From positions 1 through 40,867 of the forward strand of contig CASEBP010000037.1 of NCBI GenBank assembly GCA_949285275.1: 40,867 bases of DNA, read 5' to 3'. The first letter of the stretch is position 1; every line of letters begins with the position of its first letter. A program made the translations under genes and the position numbers. The notes beneath the pieces were generated by a model, which made no database searches, had not been told where the DNA came from, and saw nothing but the letters and a program-made list of their open reading frames with translations. The stretch comes from an uncultured Oscillospiraceae bacterium (GTDB taxonomy: Bacteria > Bacillota > Clostridia > Oscillospirales > Ruminococcaceae). Below, one piece after another: positions 8,642-17,545 of this stretch.

Positions 8642-9586
8642 TTAGTAGTTCATCAGTGTCGCATTTTTTCGGGACTGGAACCAGTTCTTTGTGCTGTCCA
8701 AAAACAGCTTGGCAGCCGGGCTCAATGGGGTTTGTACGCGATATGCAATGAAAGCGCTCCAGGTGAGCGGGGGTTCATCAATCTCAAAAAAGGCCAAATC
8801 ATTAAAGCGGGAGCACATGTCGGCGCCGAGTTCCGGAACGAAGGCGCATCCGTATCCGATTGCCGCAAGATTCATGCTGGTCAGGATGTTCTTGACGGTG
8901 ACGGAGCGGCGCGGATAAATGGCATGTTTGGCCAGGTAGTTTTTGACTTCCCGGGCTAAGGTGAGATCGGAATGGGGCATGATGAAACGCTGATCGGCAA
9001 GTATTTTCATATCGATACAGGCAGGCTTTTCAAAACTTGTCTCGATCCCCTGGACGGCGGGCATTGATTTGGAAACAGCGAGCAGAATCCGTTCATCAAA
9101 AAGCTTTTCCAGCACCATGTGCTTGTCATAGAGGGTGGCATTCATAATGGCCATGTCGATCTCTCCGTTGATTAGCTGCTCGCGGAGCGTATCGGCGTAT
9201 TCCTCATGGATGTCGAGAGAAACTGCGGGAAAATGGTTGGAGAAAGCCATCAGGATATCCGGAAGGAAGATGGCCCCTTTCCATTGGGGAATTCCTATGG
9301 AGATGCTCTGACGAATTTGTCCGCCGTTGCGGATAGAAATAAATTCTTCAGATAACCAGGTCTCCATTCGTTTTACCGAAGTGGCGTACTCGGCATAGCT
9401 CTTCCCGAAGTCGGTCAAGGTCCAGGGGGTTTTGCTTCGATCAAAGAGCTGAACGCCCAGACGGTCTTCCAAACGGAAAAGAAACTGGCTCAGGCTGGGC
9501 TGGGAAATGTACATCAATGCGGCCGCTTTGGAAATGCTTCCGGCGTCTAAAATGGCGAGGAAATAATCAATGTCGCGTGATAACAT
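8642..9586 (-). CDS. LysR-family transcriptional regulator
   Basis: A 314-residue regulator with an N-terminal winged helix-turn-helix (SISKAAALMYISQPSLSQF, about residues 16-36, then LEDRLGVQLFDR) and a C-terminal effector-binding domain of the periplasmic-binding-protein fold. An upstream in-frame ATG at 9631 exists, but AAGGGG lies 8 bases before ATG 9586 and the protein then starts in the family-typical way. The gene is transcribed divergently from the accessory catabolic cluster beginning at 9813, the classical layout for a LysR activator. The inducer is probably the imported acid or its first 2-oxo-acid product (inference). Confidence 0.92.
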   Translation of the reverse strand: MLSRDIDYFLAILDAGSISKAAALMYISQPSLSQFLFRLEDRLGVQLFDRSKTPWTLTDFGKSYAEYATSVKRMETWLSEEFISIRNGGQIRQSISIGIPQWKGAIFLPDILMAFSNHFPAVSLDIHEEYADTLREQLINGEIDMAIMNATLYDKHMVLEKLFDERILLAVSKSMPAVQGIETSFEKPACIDMKILADQRFIMPHSDLTLAREVKNYLAKHAIYPRRSVTVKNILTSMNLAAIGYGCAFVPELGADMCSRFNDLAFFEIDEPPLTWSAFIAYRVQTPLSPAAKLFLDSTKNWFQSRKNATLMNY

Positions 9587-9615
9587 AAGAAATTCCCCTT
9601 TTCTTACAAATGGAT

Positions 9616-9638
9616 AATTATAGGATATCACTATAATT
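9616..9638. promoter_or_regulatory. Perfect inverted repeat, probable LysR operator
   Basis: AATTATAG (9616-9623) and CTATAATT (9631-9638) form a perfect 8-bp inverted repeat with a 7-base spacer, about 30 bases upstream of the LysR start. LysR regulators usually autoregulate from such a site. The right half continues into a 12-bp sequence repeated at 9770. Confidence 0.6.
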
Positions 9639-9769
9639 GGAATAATTCAACTAATATTTGAAAAATAGAAAGACCTGTAGTAATGTCTTAATATAAATAA
9701 TAATATTCCTTCAAGTGAAAATAATTTGTAAAATATATCGGAATTTGGAAAAGCTGAATATAGATTTAA

Positions 9770-9781
9770 ACTATAATTGGA
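9770..9781 (+). promoter_or_regulatory. Second copy of ACTATAATTGGA, probable -10/activator region of the accessory cluster
   Basis: ACTATAATTGGA occurs exactly at 9630-9641 and again at 9770-9781. The second copy contains TATAAT 36 bases before ATG 9813 and could be the -10 of the cluster promoter; no good -35 lies 16-18 bases upstream, as expected for an activator-dependent promoter. DNA looping between the two copies by the LysR protein is possible but unproven. Confidence 0.5.
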
Positions 9782-9812
9782 CACTTATTTCATTTTTAGG
9801 AGGAGAATCAGA

Positions 9813-10583
9813 ATGTACGAAAAAAATCTGGAAAAATACCGAGATCGGCTTTTTGGTCTGATTGACGAAGACAAGATCCTTTGTACAGAGATCCCTCGTC
9901 CGGGCAAAGAAGTGATCGAAGAATTCTATAAATATGCGGGCGGACTTACTCCGACGGTGGCAGATATTCTCGACTCGATGGGAATTGTGGGGACCATTTC
10001 AGCCAGCGTACTTAAGCCGGTGATTCCGGGGAAAACCGTGATCGGTCCTGTGGTGACGCTGCGGTATTTATTTGAGCGCAAGACACCGTCGCAGAACTTT
10101 TTTGAGAAAAACAAAGGAAGAATGGCTGATCGTGACGCCTATGCAGTTGCACAGCCGGGCGATATTGTGGTGTATGACGCCGATGGGCGTGAAGTTTCCT
10201 GCCAGGGTGGGATGTCCTCCAACGTTGCGGTCAAGACAGGAATTGCAGCGACGATTTGCGACGGCGGAGTGCGTGATGTGGAAGAGATGAGAGCACTCGG
10301 CTATCCGGTATGGTCCCGCCATATTACGCCGATTACCGGCAAATTCCGTATTCAGGCGGCGGAGATTAACGGTCCGGTCGTCATTAACGGAATACAGGTT
10401 TGTCCGGGAGATCTGTGTATCGCGGATGACAACGGAATCTGCTTCATCCCACATGATCGGATTCTGGAGGTTTTGGAACGGGTCAAAATTGCCGATGAAA
10501 AGGAAAAGCGAGTGATGGAGGCCTTCCATGCCGGCGGAAGCATTGCAGAAGTCTTGAAAATTCTCCCCGCCGCACAGTGGTAA
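9813..10583 (+). CDS. RraA-family protein (aldolase/decarboxylase-like)
   Basis: A 256-residue member of the RraA/HMG-aldolase fold. This family includes 4-hydroxy-4-methyl-2-oxoglutarate aldolases, which cleave 4-hydroxy-2-oxo acids to pyruvate, and oxaloacetate decarboxylases. The active-site signature GGVRD is seen, with Arg 154 and Asp 155, preceded by VAVKTGIAATICDG. The true RraA ribonuclease regulator is shorter (about 160 residues) and is not expected here. AGGAGG lies 8 bases before ATG 9813. It is the first gene of the accessory cluster, immediately after the LysR-controlled region. A role in cleaving a 4-hydroxy-2-oxo acid fits the proposed pathway, but the substrate cannot be read from sequence. 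Confidence 0.8.
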   Translation: MYEKNLEKYRDRLFGLIDEDKILCTEIPRPGKEVIEEFYKYAGGLTPTVADILDSMGIVGTISASVLKPVIPGKTVIGPVVTLRYLFERKTPSQNFFEKNKGRMADRDAYAVAQPGDIVVYDADGREVSCQGGMSSNVAVKTGIAATICDGGVRDVEEMRALGYPVWSRHITPITGKFRIQAAEINGPVVINGIQVCPGDLCIADDNGICFIPHDRILEVLERVKIADEKEKRVMEAFHAGGSIAEVLKILPAAQW

Positions 10584-10669
10584 TGTTGGTTTGGTCGGTT
10601 TGATGTGCCGATATGGCGAGCGGCATTCAAATCGTGAATAAGGCTCTTACATTGGAAAGGAGAACAACG

Positions 10670-11713
10670 ATGAAGAAACTGATAAGTGTGATCGCAGTAG
10701 TTCTTATGGTTTTCTCACTTTGTGCCTGTGGAGGAAGTTCATCGAGCGTTGCACCCGCCGAAAATGAGAGCGCCGCTTCGGGAGAAGCATCCGGCAGAAC
10801 CTCGGTTTATCGCTGCTCGCTGGGCACCGCCTCCATCGGAGGAAATTTCAACGTTTCCGGAACAGCGCTGGCTAACGTACTGAACAAATACATGGACAAT
10901 TTTGAGATGACGGTGGAAGTGACCGGAGGGTCGAGCGACAACGCTGTCAAAATCCAGAACGACGAAATTGAATTCGGATTCATCGGGGAGAATATCAACT
11001 ATGTCGGCCATAGAGGCGAAGGCTGGGCCAACGGCGTCAAGTATGATGACACCCGTGTGATCATGGCACAGAATCCTGGCGCTGTGCAGATCCTTTGTGA
11101 TGCAAGCCAAACGGATATCAATAACATTGTTGATTTGACGGGCAAGGTCATTTCCAACGGCACTACCACCGGCGGAGGAGTGTTGGCGGCCAATGAGATT
11201 TTCCCGATTCTGGGTGTCGAATACAAGACCCGGCAGGATATGGGCTGGTCTGATGCCATGACGGCAATGGGCGATGGACTGATTGATGTTTGTATGGACC
11301 TGGGTGGCTTCCCGGCCGCGGCTTTTGCGGAGTTTGCCAGCACGCATGATGCGAAGTGGGTTCCGATTACCAAGGAGCAGGCGGATCAGGTTGCTGCTGT
11401 CTATCCGTATTATACGTCGGGATCTATCCCTGCTGGTACCTATGATGGTATGACGGAAGACTACGACACGATTTTTACCTGGTATGAATGCATTACCTCG
11501 GCTGATACCGATCCCGATCTGGTCTATGAGATGCTGGAAGTGATCTATGACCATAAGGATGAGCTGACACTCGGCGCGGCATCTTATGAATGGCTCGATC
11601 CGGCCAACGCCGCTCTGGTTGCCACTCCTCTCCATGTCGGTGCGATCCGGTTCTATGAGGATCATGGTATTGAGCTGCCTGAGACGGCATACGGCCCCGA
11701 ATGGGAAGGCTGA
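10670..11713 (+). CDS. TAXI-family TRAP transporter solute-binding lipoprotein
   Basis: Extracytoplasmic substrate receptor of a TRAP transporter. The 347-residue product has a lipoprotein signal: basic start MKK, hydrophobic core, and lipobox LCAC with the lipidated Cys at 20, then a Ser/Ala/Glu-rich linker. The mature part has TAXI-like patterns such as SLGTASIGGNFNVSGTALA and GGSSDNAVKIQNDEIEFGF. AAAGGAGA precedes ATG 10670. The fused permease gene follows after a 226-base gap containing two hairpins, so the receptor may be made in excess over the permease. TAXI-TRAP systems import carboxylates with sodium or protons, which suits an organic-acid catabolic cluster. Confidence 0.92.
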   Translation: MKKLISVIAVVLMVFSLCACGGSSSSVAPAENESAASGEASGRTSVYRCSLGTASIGGNFNVSGTALANVLNKYMDNFEMTVEVTGGSSDNAVKIQNDEIEFGFIGENINYVGHRGEGWANGVKYDDTRVIMAQNPGAVQILCDASQTDINNIVDLTGKVISNGTTTGGGVLAANEIFPILGVEYKTRQDMGWSDAMTAMGDGLIDVCMDLGGFPAAAFAEFASTHDAKWVPITKEQADQVAAVYPYYTSGSIPAGTYDGMTEDYDTIFTWYECITSADTDPDLVYEMLEVIYDHKDELTLGAASYEWLDPANAALVATPLHVGAIRFYEDHGIELPETAYGPEWEG

Positions 11714-11715
11714 TT

Positions 11716-11731
11716 TTGGGGATTTCCCCAA
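11716..11731 (+). repeat. Small hairpin after the TRAP receptor gene
   Basis: TTGGGG and CCCCAA pair around the loop ATTT directly after the stop codon. No T-run follows. It may protect the 3' end of the receptor mRNA. Confidence 0.5.
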
Positions 11732-11791
11732 TCCATGTGGTCTGTAAAGTGGACAATCCAAGAGTGAAGAAGGTATTTCGCTAAAGTGGTT

Positions 11792-11835
11792 TTATGGGTG
11801 GCTTGACAAGGAAGGTTTGGTTAAGCCACCCATAA
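11792..11835 (+). repeat. 13-bp perfect hairpin between TRAP receptor and permease genes
   Basis: TTATGGGTGGCTT (11792-11804) pairs perfectly with AAGCCACCCATAA (11823-11835) across an 18-base loop. There is no T-tract, so partial termination or mRNA stabilisation is more likely than a full stop. Intercistronic hairpins behind binding-protein genes are a known means of raising their expression over the permease. Confidence 0.65.
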
Positions 11836-11939
11836 TCGTAAGAAGTTGAAACGAAATTCAGAGTAACGTACTTGTGTTTCTATCGATAATCACAAGGTAA
11901 GCCATACTTTTGTTACAGATCAGAAGAGGAACGAGGAGT

Positions 11940-13841
11940 ATGAAAAATTTCTTTTCCATTACATCGATTACACAAAAGGACAGGCGGCAGCAACTGATCG
12001 TCCTGATCGCTTTTGTTGGTGCTCTGGTCCATATCTATAATTTGGGAATTTCACCGATGAATATGTGGCCCTATCGCGCGATTCATCTGGTTTTTGGAAC
12101 AGTGCTTGTTTTCATGACAAAACCGCTGTCGCTAAAGAATATCACCGTGTCAAAGGCATTGGACCTTCTATTGATCTTAGGCGGCGTCTTGGCGACTTCG
12201 TACATCATCATTGATTATCAGCAGCTGAGTACCCGTATCGATCTCGCTCCGAATACGGTCGATCTTATTATCTGCACGATTGGCATTATCGTTTTGCTGG
12301 AGGCAACCCGGCGCGCCAACGGCGCAGCAATGCCCATTTTGTCTTTGATCTTTATGGCGTATGCGATCTTCGGCGGGGGGCTGCCTGGCGTATTGGGACA
12401 TCGCGGTTATTCGCTTCGCCGGCTGATTTCCTTTGAGTATGGAGTCAACAGTGTGTTTGGCGTTTCTCTTGGCGTTTCCTCCACCTATGTCATACTCTTC
12501 GTAATATTCGGAGCCGTGCTGGAAGGGACGGGAGGAGGCCGGCTGTTTATCGACTCCGCCATTTCGGCTTTTGGTAAAGCGCGTGGCGGGCCGGCTAAGG
12601 CTGCCATTTTTGCCAGCGCCGGGATGGGCATGATCAACGGAACTTCGGCCGGTAATGTCGTCACCACAGGCACGTTTACAATCCCCCTGATGAAGCGGGT
12701 GGGCTACACACCGCTGTTTGCGGGCGCGGTGGAAGCTGTGGCGTCAACGGGAGGCCAGATCATGCCTCCGATTATGGGAGCTGCGGCGTTTATCATGGCT
12801 GAAACACTAGGCGTCAACTATTCTGTTGTTGCGCGTTCTGCAGTGATTCCCGCCATACTCTATTTTACGTCGGTTTATGTCATGGTGGATATTGAGGCGC
12901 AGAAACTGGGGCTTCATGGCGTAAAGAAGGAAAATCTGCCTGTCATGCGGAATGTTCTTGCCGAAGTGGGGCACTTGTCCATTCCGCTGCTCGTCCTGCT
13001 GTACATGCTGATTTTCACCACCTATTCTCCCCTCAAGGGCGCGCTTGTCGCCATCATTCTCAGTTATGTCATTGCGATGTGCCGGAAAAGCACCAGATTC
13101 AACCTGGGAAATGCCATTGAGATGCTTGCTAACGGCATGAGAGATGCTGCCGGCGTCATTATGGCGTGTGGATGTGCCGGCTTGATTGTTGGTGTTCTTT
13201 CTCTGACGGGGCTGGGCAATAAGGTGGCAGCGGTTGTCGTGGAAATTGCTCATGGCAATCTGCTGCTGACCTTGGTTCTGTCGATGGTCGTTACGATGAT
13301 CATGGGAATGGGATTGCCTACTACGGCGTCCTATATCATTTGTTCCTCTGTTGTGGCGCCGGCTCTGATTATGCTGGAAGTAGAGGCAATAGCAGCTCAC
13401 ATGTTTATCTTCTACTTTGCCTGCCTCTCTTCGATTACGCCGCCTGTCGCTATTGCCGCGTATGCTGCTGCCGGTTTGACCGGAGAAAGTGCCGACAAGA
13501 CCGGATGGAAAGCGTTTGCCTTGGGACTTGCCGCCTTCATTATCCCGTACATGTTTGTATACAGTCCTTCGCTGCTGATGATCGGAAGCACCGGCCTGAT
13601 CATTCGGTCTGCAGTTACAGCATTTCTTGGGACGATCATTTTCGGACATGGAATCGGCGGATGGCTGTTGCATAAGGCCAATCCGCTGGTACGGGTACTT
13701 CTGGTTGTGTCCGCCCTGTTAATGATCGACTCCGGCCTGGCTACCGATTTGATCGGAATCGGATTGGTTGTGCTGGCGTGGATTCTTCAGAAATTTGTCT
13801 TCAAAGAGGCAAAGCCGGTTTTGCCGACAGAACCGTCATAA
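11940..13841 (+). CDS. TRAP transporter fused permease (small plus large membrane subunit)
   Basis: A 633-residue polytopic membrane protein, the fused DctQ/DctM-type permease that works with TAXI receptors. The N-terminal part has several hydrophobic segments (small-subunit-like). The large-subunit part carries GMGMINGTSAGNVVTTGTF and MGMGLPTTASYI, typical substrate and ion-site loops of TRAP permeases. The start is taken at ATG 11940, preceded by AGAGGAACGAGGAGT; the in-frame ATG at 11910 has no ribosome site. Together with the receptor at 10670 it forms a complete secondary uptake system for a carboxylate, probably the substrate of the enzymes encoded downstream. Confidence 0.93.
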   Translation: MKNFFSITSITQKDRRQQLIVLIAFVGALVHIYNLGISPMNMWPYRAIHLVFGTVLVFMTKPLSLKNITVSKALDLLLILGGVLATSYIIIDYQQLSTRIDLAPNTVDLIICTIGIIVLLEATRRANGAAMPILSLIFMAYAIFGGGLPGVLGHRGYSLRRLISFEYGVNSVFGVSLGVSSTYVILFVIFGAVLEGTGGGRLFIDSAISAFGKARGGPAKAAIFASAGMGMINGTSAGNVVTTGTFTIPLMKRVGYTPLFAGAVEAVASTGGQIMPPIMGAAAFIMAETLGVNYSVVARSAVIPAILYFTSVYVMVDIEAQKLGLHGVKKENLPVMRNVLAEVGHLSIPLLVLLYMLIFTTYSPLKGALVAIILSYVIAMCRKSTRFNLGNAIEMLANGMRDAAGVIMACGCAGLIVGVLSLTGLGNKVAAVVVEIAHGNLLLTLVLSMVVTMIMGMGLPTTASYIICSSVVAPALIMLEVEAIAAHMFIFYFACLSSITPPVAIAAYAAAGLTGESADKTGWKAFALGLAAFIIPYMFVYSPSLLMIGSTGLIIRSAVTAFLGTIIFGHGIGGWLLHKANPLVRVLLVVSALLMIDSGLATDLIGIGLVVLAWILQKFVFKEAKPVLPTEPS

Positions 13842-13874
13842 CGTATAGCGATTGGAAAAGAAAGGGGAATCCTG

Positions 13875-15524
13875 ATGGATGAGCAAAAGGATATACGGCC
13901 ACAAAGAGCTTATTATAACGGCTTGCTGCATGCTTCCGGCTTCAGGACTTGTGATTTAAAAAAGCCGTTGATTGGAATTGTGAATTCCTGGAATGAAATC
14001 AACCCGGGCCATCGTCCCCTGAAAGAGTTGGCACAGTATGTAAAGGAAGGGGTTTGGGCAGCTGGCGGAACACCGATGGAGTTTGACGTTCCGGCGCCGT
14101 GCGATGGAATTTCACAGATCTGTGAGATGCAATGCATTCTCCCGCAGCGTGACTTGATCGCTGCTTCGGCTGAGGCGATGGTGCGGGCGCATAAATTTGA
14201 CGGATTGGTTTTTCTGTGCTCCTGCGACAAGATTGTTCCCGGAATGCTGATGGCCGCTGCGGCGCTCAATCTCCCATCTCTGTTTCTCATGGGAGGCAGC
14301 ATGCTCCCCTATACCACAGCGGAACGGACTTTGGTGACCTCCGATCTCAAGGAATCCATCGGAAGCTATACCAGCGGAAAAATTGATCTGGATACCTTTG
14401 AGAGGTACCAGCAGAATATCTGTTATTCCTGCGGGACCTGTTCGATCAATGGAACCGCCATCACAATGGGGATTTTTGCTGAGGTGATCGGGGCTGCGCC
14501 CTTTGATTCCACCGTAATGCCCTACTGCTGCAGTGAGAAATACCGTCAGGCCCGCGATGTAGGAGAACGGATTGTCGCGCTCACCAAACAGGGGATCAAG
14601 TTCAAGGATATTGTGACCTGGGAGGCGTTCTGCAATGGAGTCCGGCACATTTCTGCTTTGGGCAGTTCAACCAATGCGGCACTTCATTGCGTCGCCATTG
14701 CCGAAATGATGGGATTTAATCTCAGTCTCAGAGATTTTGATGCCATCCAGCAGTCCGTGCCCGTTATTGTGAAACTGAAGCCCGCATCCGAATATAATGT
14801 GGTCGATTATTACAGGGCGGGCGGGGTTCGTGCCAGCCTCAACAGCATCCGCGACTTTTTGACCCTTGATCTTGTTCATGGCATGGGAGGAACGCTGCGG
14901 GAGATTCTGGATCAGTCCGTTAGAAATGTAGATGAGAGCATCATACATCCTGTCAGTCAGGCTTTCCATGAAAATGGGTGCTTCAGCGTTTTGTTTGGGA
15001 ATCTGGCGCCAAACGGCTGTATCGTCAAGAAGAGCGCAGTGGATCCGGCGATGTTTTATCACAGAGGGCCTGCGGTCGTGTTCAATTCGGAAGAAGAGGT
15101 TTTGGAAAAGCTTCTGGACAATGAAATTCGTCCGGGATGCGTCCTGGTTGTCCGGTATGAAGGACCAAAGGGCGGCCCCGGAATGAGAGAGATGTCGATC
15201 CCTGCGGCAATGCTGGTCGGCATGGGATTGTCAAAATCCGTTGCGATGGTAACAGATGGCCGTTTTTCGGGATCTTCCAGAGGCCCCTGCATTGGGCATG
15301 TTTCTCCGGAGGCGTATGACGGGGGACTGATTGCGTTAATCAAAAACGGCGATATGATCACCATCGATTTGGAACATCACCGGTTGGAGGCAGAACTCGA
15401 TCCGGAGGAAATCGAACGCCGCAGAAAGGATTTTAAACCAGTGGAGCATCCTGCAACCGGCGTATTGGGCACTTACCGCCGGATGGTACGCGGAGCGGAA
15501 AAGGGAGCTTTGTGGATGTATTGA
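13875..15524 (+). CDS. IlvD/Edd-family dehydratase
   Basis: Iron-sulfur dehydratase turning a 2,3-dihydroxy acid into a 2-oxo-3-deoxy acid. The 549-residue length is normal. Seen motifs are [10 protein letters not shown] near residue 37, [10 protein letters not shown] with a cluster Cys at 117 and the Asp/Lys pair at 118-119, and a Cys-rich [13 protein letters not shown] at 183-195, where the usual family sequence is GSCSGMFTAN-like. The PGH sequence, where [2Fe-2S] enzymes have PCN, suggests a [4Fe-4S] type. No other branched-chain amino acid genes are near, and the gene sits between a carboxylate importer and C1 genes, so a catabolic sugar-acid dehydratase is more likely than biosynthetic IlvD. 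AAAGGGGA precedes the start. Confidence 0.85.
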   Translation: MDEQKDIRPQRAYYNGLLHASGFRTCDLKKPLIGIVNSWNEINPGHRPLKELAQYVKEGVWAAGGTPMEFDVPAPCDGISQICEMQCILPQRDLIAASAEAMVRAHKFDGLVFLCSCDKIVPGMLMAAAALNLPSLFLMGGSMLPYTTAERTLVTSDLKESIGSYTSGKIDLDTFERYQQNICYSCGTCSINGTAITMGIFAEVIGAAPFDSTVMPYCCSEKYRQARDVGERIVALTKQGIKFKDIVTWEAFCNGVRHISALGSSTNAALHCVAIAEMMGFNLSLRDFDAIQQSVPVIVKLKPASEYNVVDYYRAGGVRASLNSIRDFLTLDLVHGMGGTLREILDQSVRNVDESIIHPVSQAFHENGCFSVLFGNLAPNGCIVKKSAVDPAMFYHRGPAVVFNSEEEVLEKLLDNEIRPGCVLVVRYEGPKGGPGMREMSIPAAMLVGMGLSKSVAMVTDGRFSGSSRGPCIGHVSPEAYDGGLIALIKNGDMITIDLEHHRLEAELDPEEIERRRKDFKPVEHPATGVLGTYRRMVRGAEKGALWMY

Positions 15525-15645
15525 TTTGACAGCTGGCTGCACATTCCCGGTGCGGTTTTTCCGCCAGGGCAGGAGAGAGCGGGAAGTGTCGCCGCCATGT
15601 TGTTAGAAAGAAAGATTTGAGGCGGATTAAAGGAGGAAACCGTTT

Positions 15646-16599
15646 ATGAGGGCACTGATTATTGATCGTGTTTCGCCGGTAATTGCAAAACGGTTGAAGG
15701 AGTACGGAGTCGAGGTAGACACAGTGATTCTTCCGTCCCGGGAAGAACTGAAACGTATGCTTCCTGACTACGATCTTCTGGTGATGCGGGTAGATCCAAA
15801 GATGGATCGGGAGATGCTGGATGCGGCTGCCGGAAGGGTCCGCATGATCGCCGTCTGTTCTGCGGGCACCAATCACATCGATCTGGAGTATGCCAAGCAG
15901 CTTGGTATTGTCGTTCAAAATGCACCGGGGCAAAACGCCAATGCAGTTGCCGAACTGACGATTTCCAAGATGCTGGACTTGTCCCGCATGACGGTACCTG
16001 CCAATGAAGAAGTGCAGAAGCACGGAATTTGGAACAAGTATAAGTATACCGGCCATGAACTGCGGGGACATGTTTTGGGGATCATCGGATTTGGCATGAT
16101 TGGCAAGCGGGTCGGACAGTTGGCACAAGCGTTTGGCATGAAGGTGTTGGCTTATGACCCCTACCTTACGGCCGAAACGTGTGAAGCTCACGGCGCAGTT
16201 TGGATTCCTGTGCTGGATGATCTGCTCAAACAGGCCGACTATATTTCGGTGCACTGCCCCATGACCGATGAAACGCGGGGACTTCTTTCCGAACGGGAAT
16301 TCGGTTTGATGAAGCCGAATGCCATCGTGATCAATTGTGCCCGTGGCGGAATCCTTGACGAGAATGCTGCTGCACAGGCACTTCGAGCGGGAAAGATCGG
16401 TGGAATTGGGCTGGATGTACTGTCCGGGGAGTTGGCCGGGAAAGGGCTGCATGACAATGCCTGCCTGTCCAGTCCGCTTTTCGGCATGGAAAATGTGTTG
16501 ATTACGCCTCACATCGGCGGGAGCGCACACGAAGCGTATGACGCCATTGGCGACTATGTTGTGGAAAAAGCGGCAGAGTATTATTCTCTGAACCGTTAG
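15646..16599 (+). CDS. D-isomer-specific 2-hydroxyacid dehydrogenase
   Basis: NAD(P)-dependent interconversion of a D-2-hydroxy acid and its 2-oxo acid. The 317-residue product has the two-domain layout. The Rossmann motif is GFGMIG (148-153), followed by an acidic residue (AYDPY, Asp 171), suggesting NAD preference. The catalytic triad is visible as Arg 233 (CARGG), Glu 262 (DVLSGE) and His 289 (PHIGGS). It resembles phosphoglycerate dehydrogenase-like members without a regulatory ACT domain. AAAGGAGG precedes ATG 15646. In the proposed pathway it would reduce the 2-oxo-acid product (for example pyruvate to D-lactate) or act on the incoming hydroxy acid; direction is inference. Confidence 0.9.
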   Translation: MRALIIDRVSPVIAKRLKEYGVEVDTVILPSREELKRMLPDYDLLVMRVDPKMDREMLDAAAGRVRMIAVCSAGTNHIDLEYAKQLGIVVQNAPGQNANAVAELTISKMLDLSRMTVPANEEVQKHGIWNKYKYTGHELRGHVLGIIGFGMIGKRVGQLAQAFGMKVLAYDPYLTAETCEAHGAVWIPVLDDLLKQADYISVHCPMTDETRGLLSEREFGLMKPNAIVINCARGGILDENAAAQALRAGKIGGIGLDVLSGELAGKGLHDNACLSSPLFGMENVLITPHIGGSAHEAYDAIGDYVVEKAAEYYSLNR

Positions 16600-16639
16600 T
16601 AAGCAAGGGGAAATACCGCAAAAGGATAAGGAGGAAATT

Positions 16640-17521
16640 ATGGCGTACTTAACTACCGAGGAGAAAGCACAGGCCAAACGTACCAAAGTGACCCTGGCTA
16701 CCATTCTGGAAAAGAAGGCGAAGGGAGAAAAACTCGCCCGTACCGCCCTGTACGATTATCCGATGGCATGCTTGGCGGAGGAAGCCGGTATTGAGATCAT
16801 CAATATGGGAGATTCTATGGCCACTGTCATGCTGGGAGAAAACAGCACGACCAAAGCGAAGCTGGATATCATGATCGAACATGCCAAGGCGGTTCGGCGC
16901 GGAAGCCCCAGTGCCTTTATCATGGGCGATATGCCCTATATGACCTATCAGTGCTCGATCGAAGAAGCGGTGAAAAATGCTTCCCGCTATATGCTCGAAG
17001 CGGATATGGATTGTGTAAAAATGGAAGGTGGACTGGAAATTGTTCCGGTCATTGAAGCTTGCACCAAGGCGAGTATTCCGGTCATTGGACATACCGGATT
17101 GACGCCGCAAAGTGCCGTCATGCTGGGTGGATACAAAACGCAGGCGCGCAGCGCTGAAATGGCCCTCAAGCTGCTCGAAGTGGTTGATGCCTTCGAGAAA
17201 GCGGGCTGCATTGCGATCGTCGTGGAGGCGGTTCCCAGCGAAGTGGCAAAAATTGTATACGAGCGCTCTACCGTTCCGATTCTTGGGTCGGGATGCGGTC
17301 CTTACAGCGACAGCCCGATGATCAACTGGTATGATCTGCTGGGATTTTTCACCCGGAATGCCAAATTTGCAAAGAAGTATGCCAACATCCGGGAAGAGAT
17401 CCTCAAGGGGGCATCCGCGTTTGTGGAGGAGTGCCATAACGGCGCCTATCCCGCTCCGGAGCACTGTTATTCGATGCTGCCGGGAGAAAAGGAGAAGTTG
17501 CTGGAGATCCTCGCGAAGTAA
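16640..17521 (+). CDS. PanB-like (3-methyl-2-oxobutanoate hydroxymethyltransferase family) protein
   Basis: PanB transfers a hydroxymethyl group between 5,10-methylene-THF and the beta carbon of 2-oxoisovalerate, giving ketopantoate in pantothenate synthesis. This 293-residue relative keeps the PanB active site: Asp 58 (MGDS) and Asp 97 (GDMPY), the metal ligands; Lys 127 and Glu 129 (VKMEGG); GHTGLTPQ at 150-157; and the general base Glu 196 (VEAVP). The later loop differs: the canonical GIGAG followed by DGQ is GSGCG with DSP at 216-226. It lacks panC/panD neighbours and is next to fhs, fchA and folD. A retro-reaction on another beta-hydroxymethyl 2-oxo acid is inferred. AAGGAGG precedes the start. 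Confidence 0.85.
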   Translation: MAYLTTEEKAQAKRTKVTLATILEKKAKGEKLARTALYDYPMACLAEEAGIEIINMGDSMATVMLGENSTTKAKLDIMIEHAKAVRRGSPSAFIMGDMPYMTYQCSIEEAVKNASRYMLEADMDCVKMEGGLEIVPVIEACTKASIPVIGHTGLTPQSAVMLGGYKTQARSAEMALKLLEVVDAFEKAGCIAIVVEAVPSEVAKIVYERSTVPILGSGCGPYSDSPMINWYDLLGFFTRNAKFAKKYANIREEILKGASAFVEECHNGAYPAPEHCYSMLPGEKEKLLEILAK

Positions 17522-17545
17522 AACAAGCCATGACAGATGACGTTG

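Noticed and set aside
13875..15524. Dehydratase lacking a cluster cysteine (PGH instead of PCN)
   Set aside because: PGH at this place is also found in B. subtilis-type IlvD, so it points to the [4Fe-4S] subgroup rather than to a defect.
13875..15524. IlvD as part of a branched-chain amino acid operon
   Set aside because: No ilvB, ilvN, ilvC, leuA or ilvE gene is present and the neighbours are transport and C1 genes.
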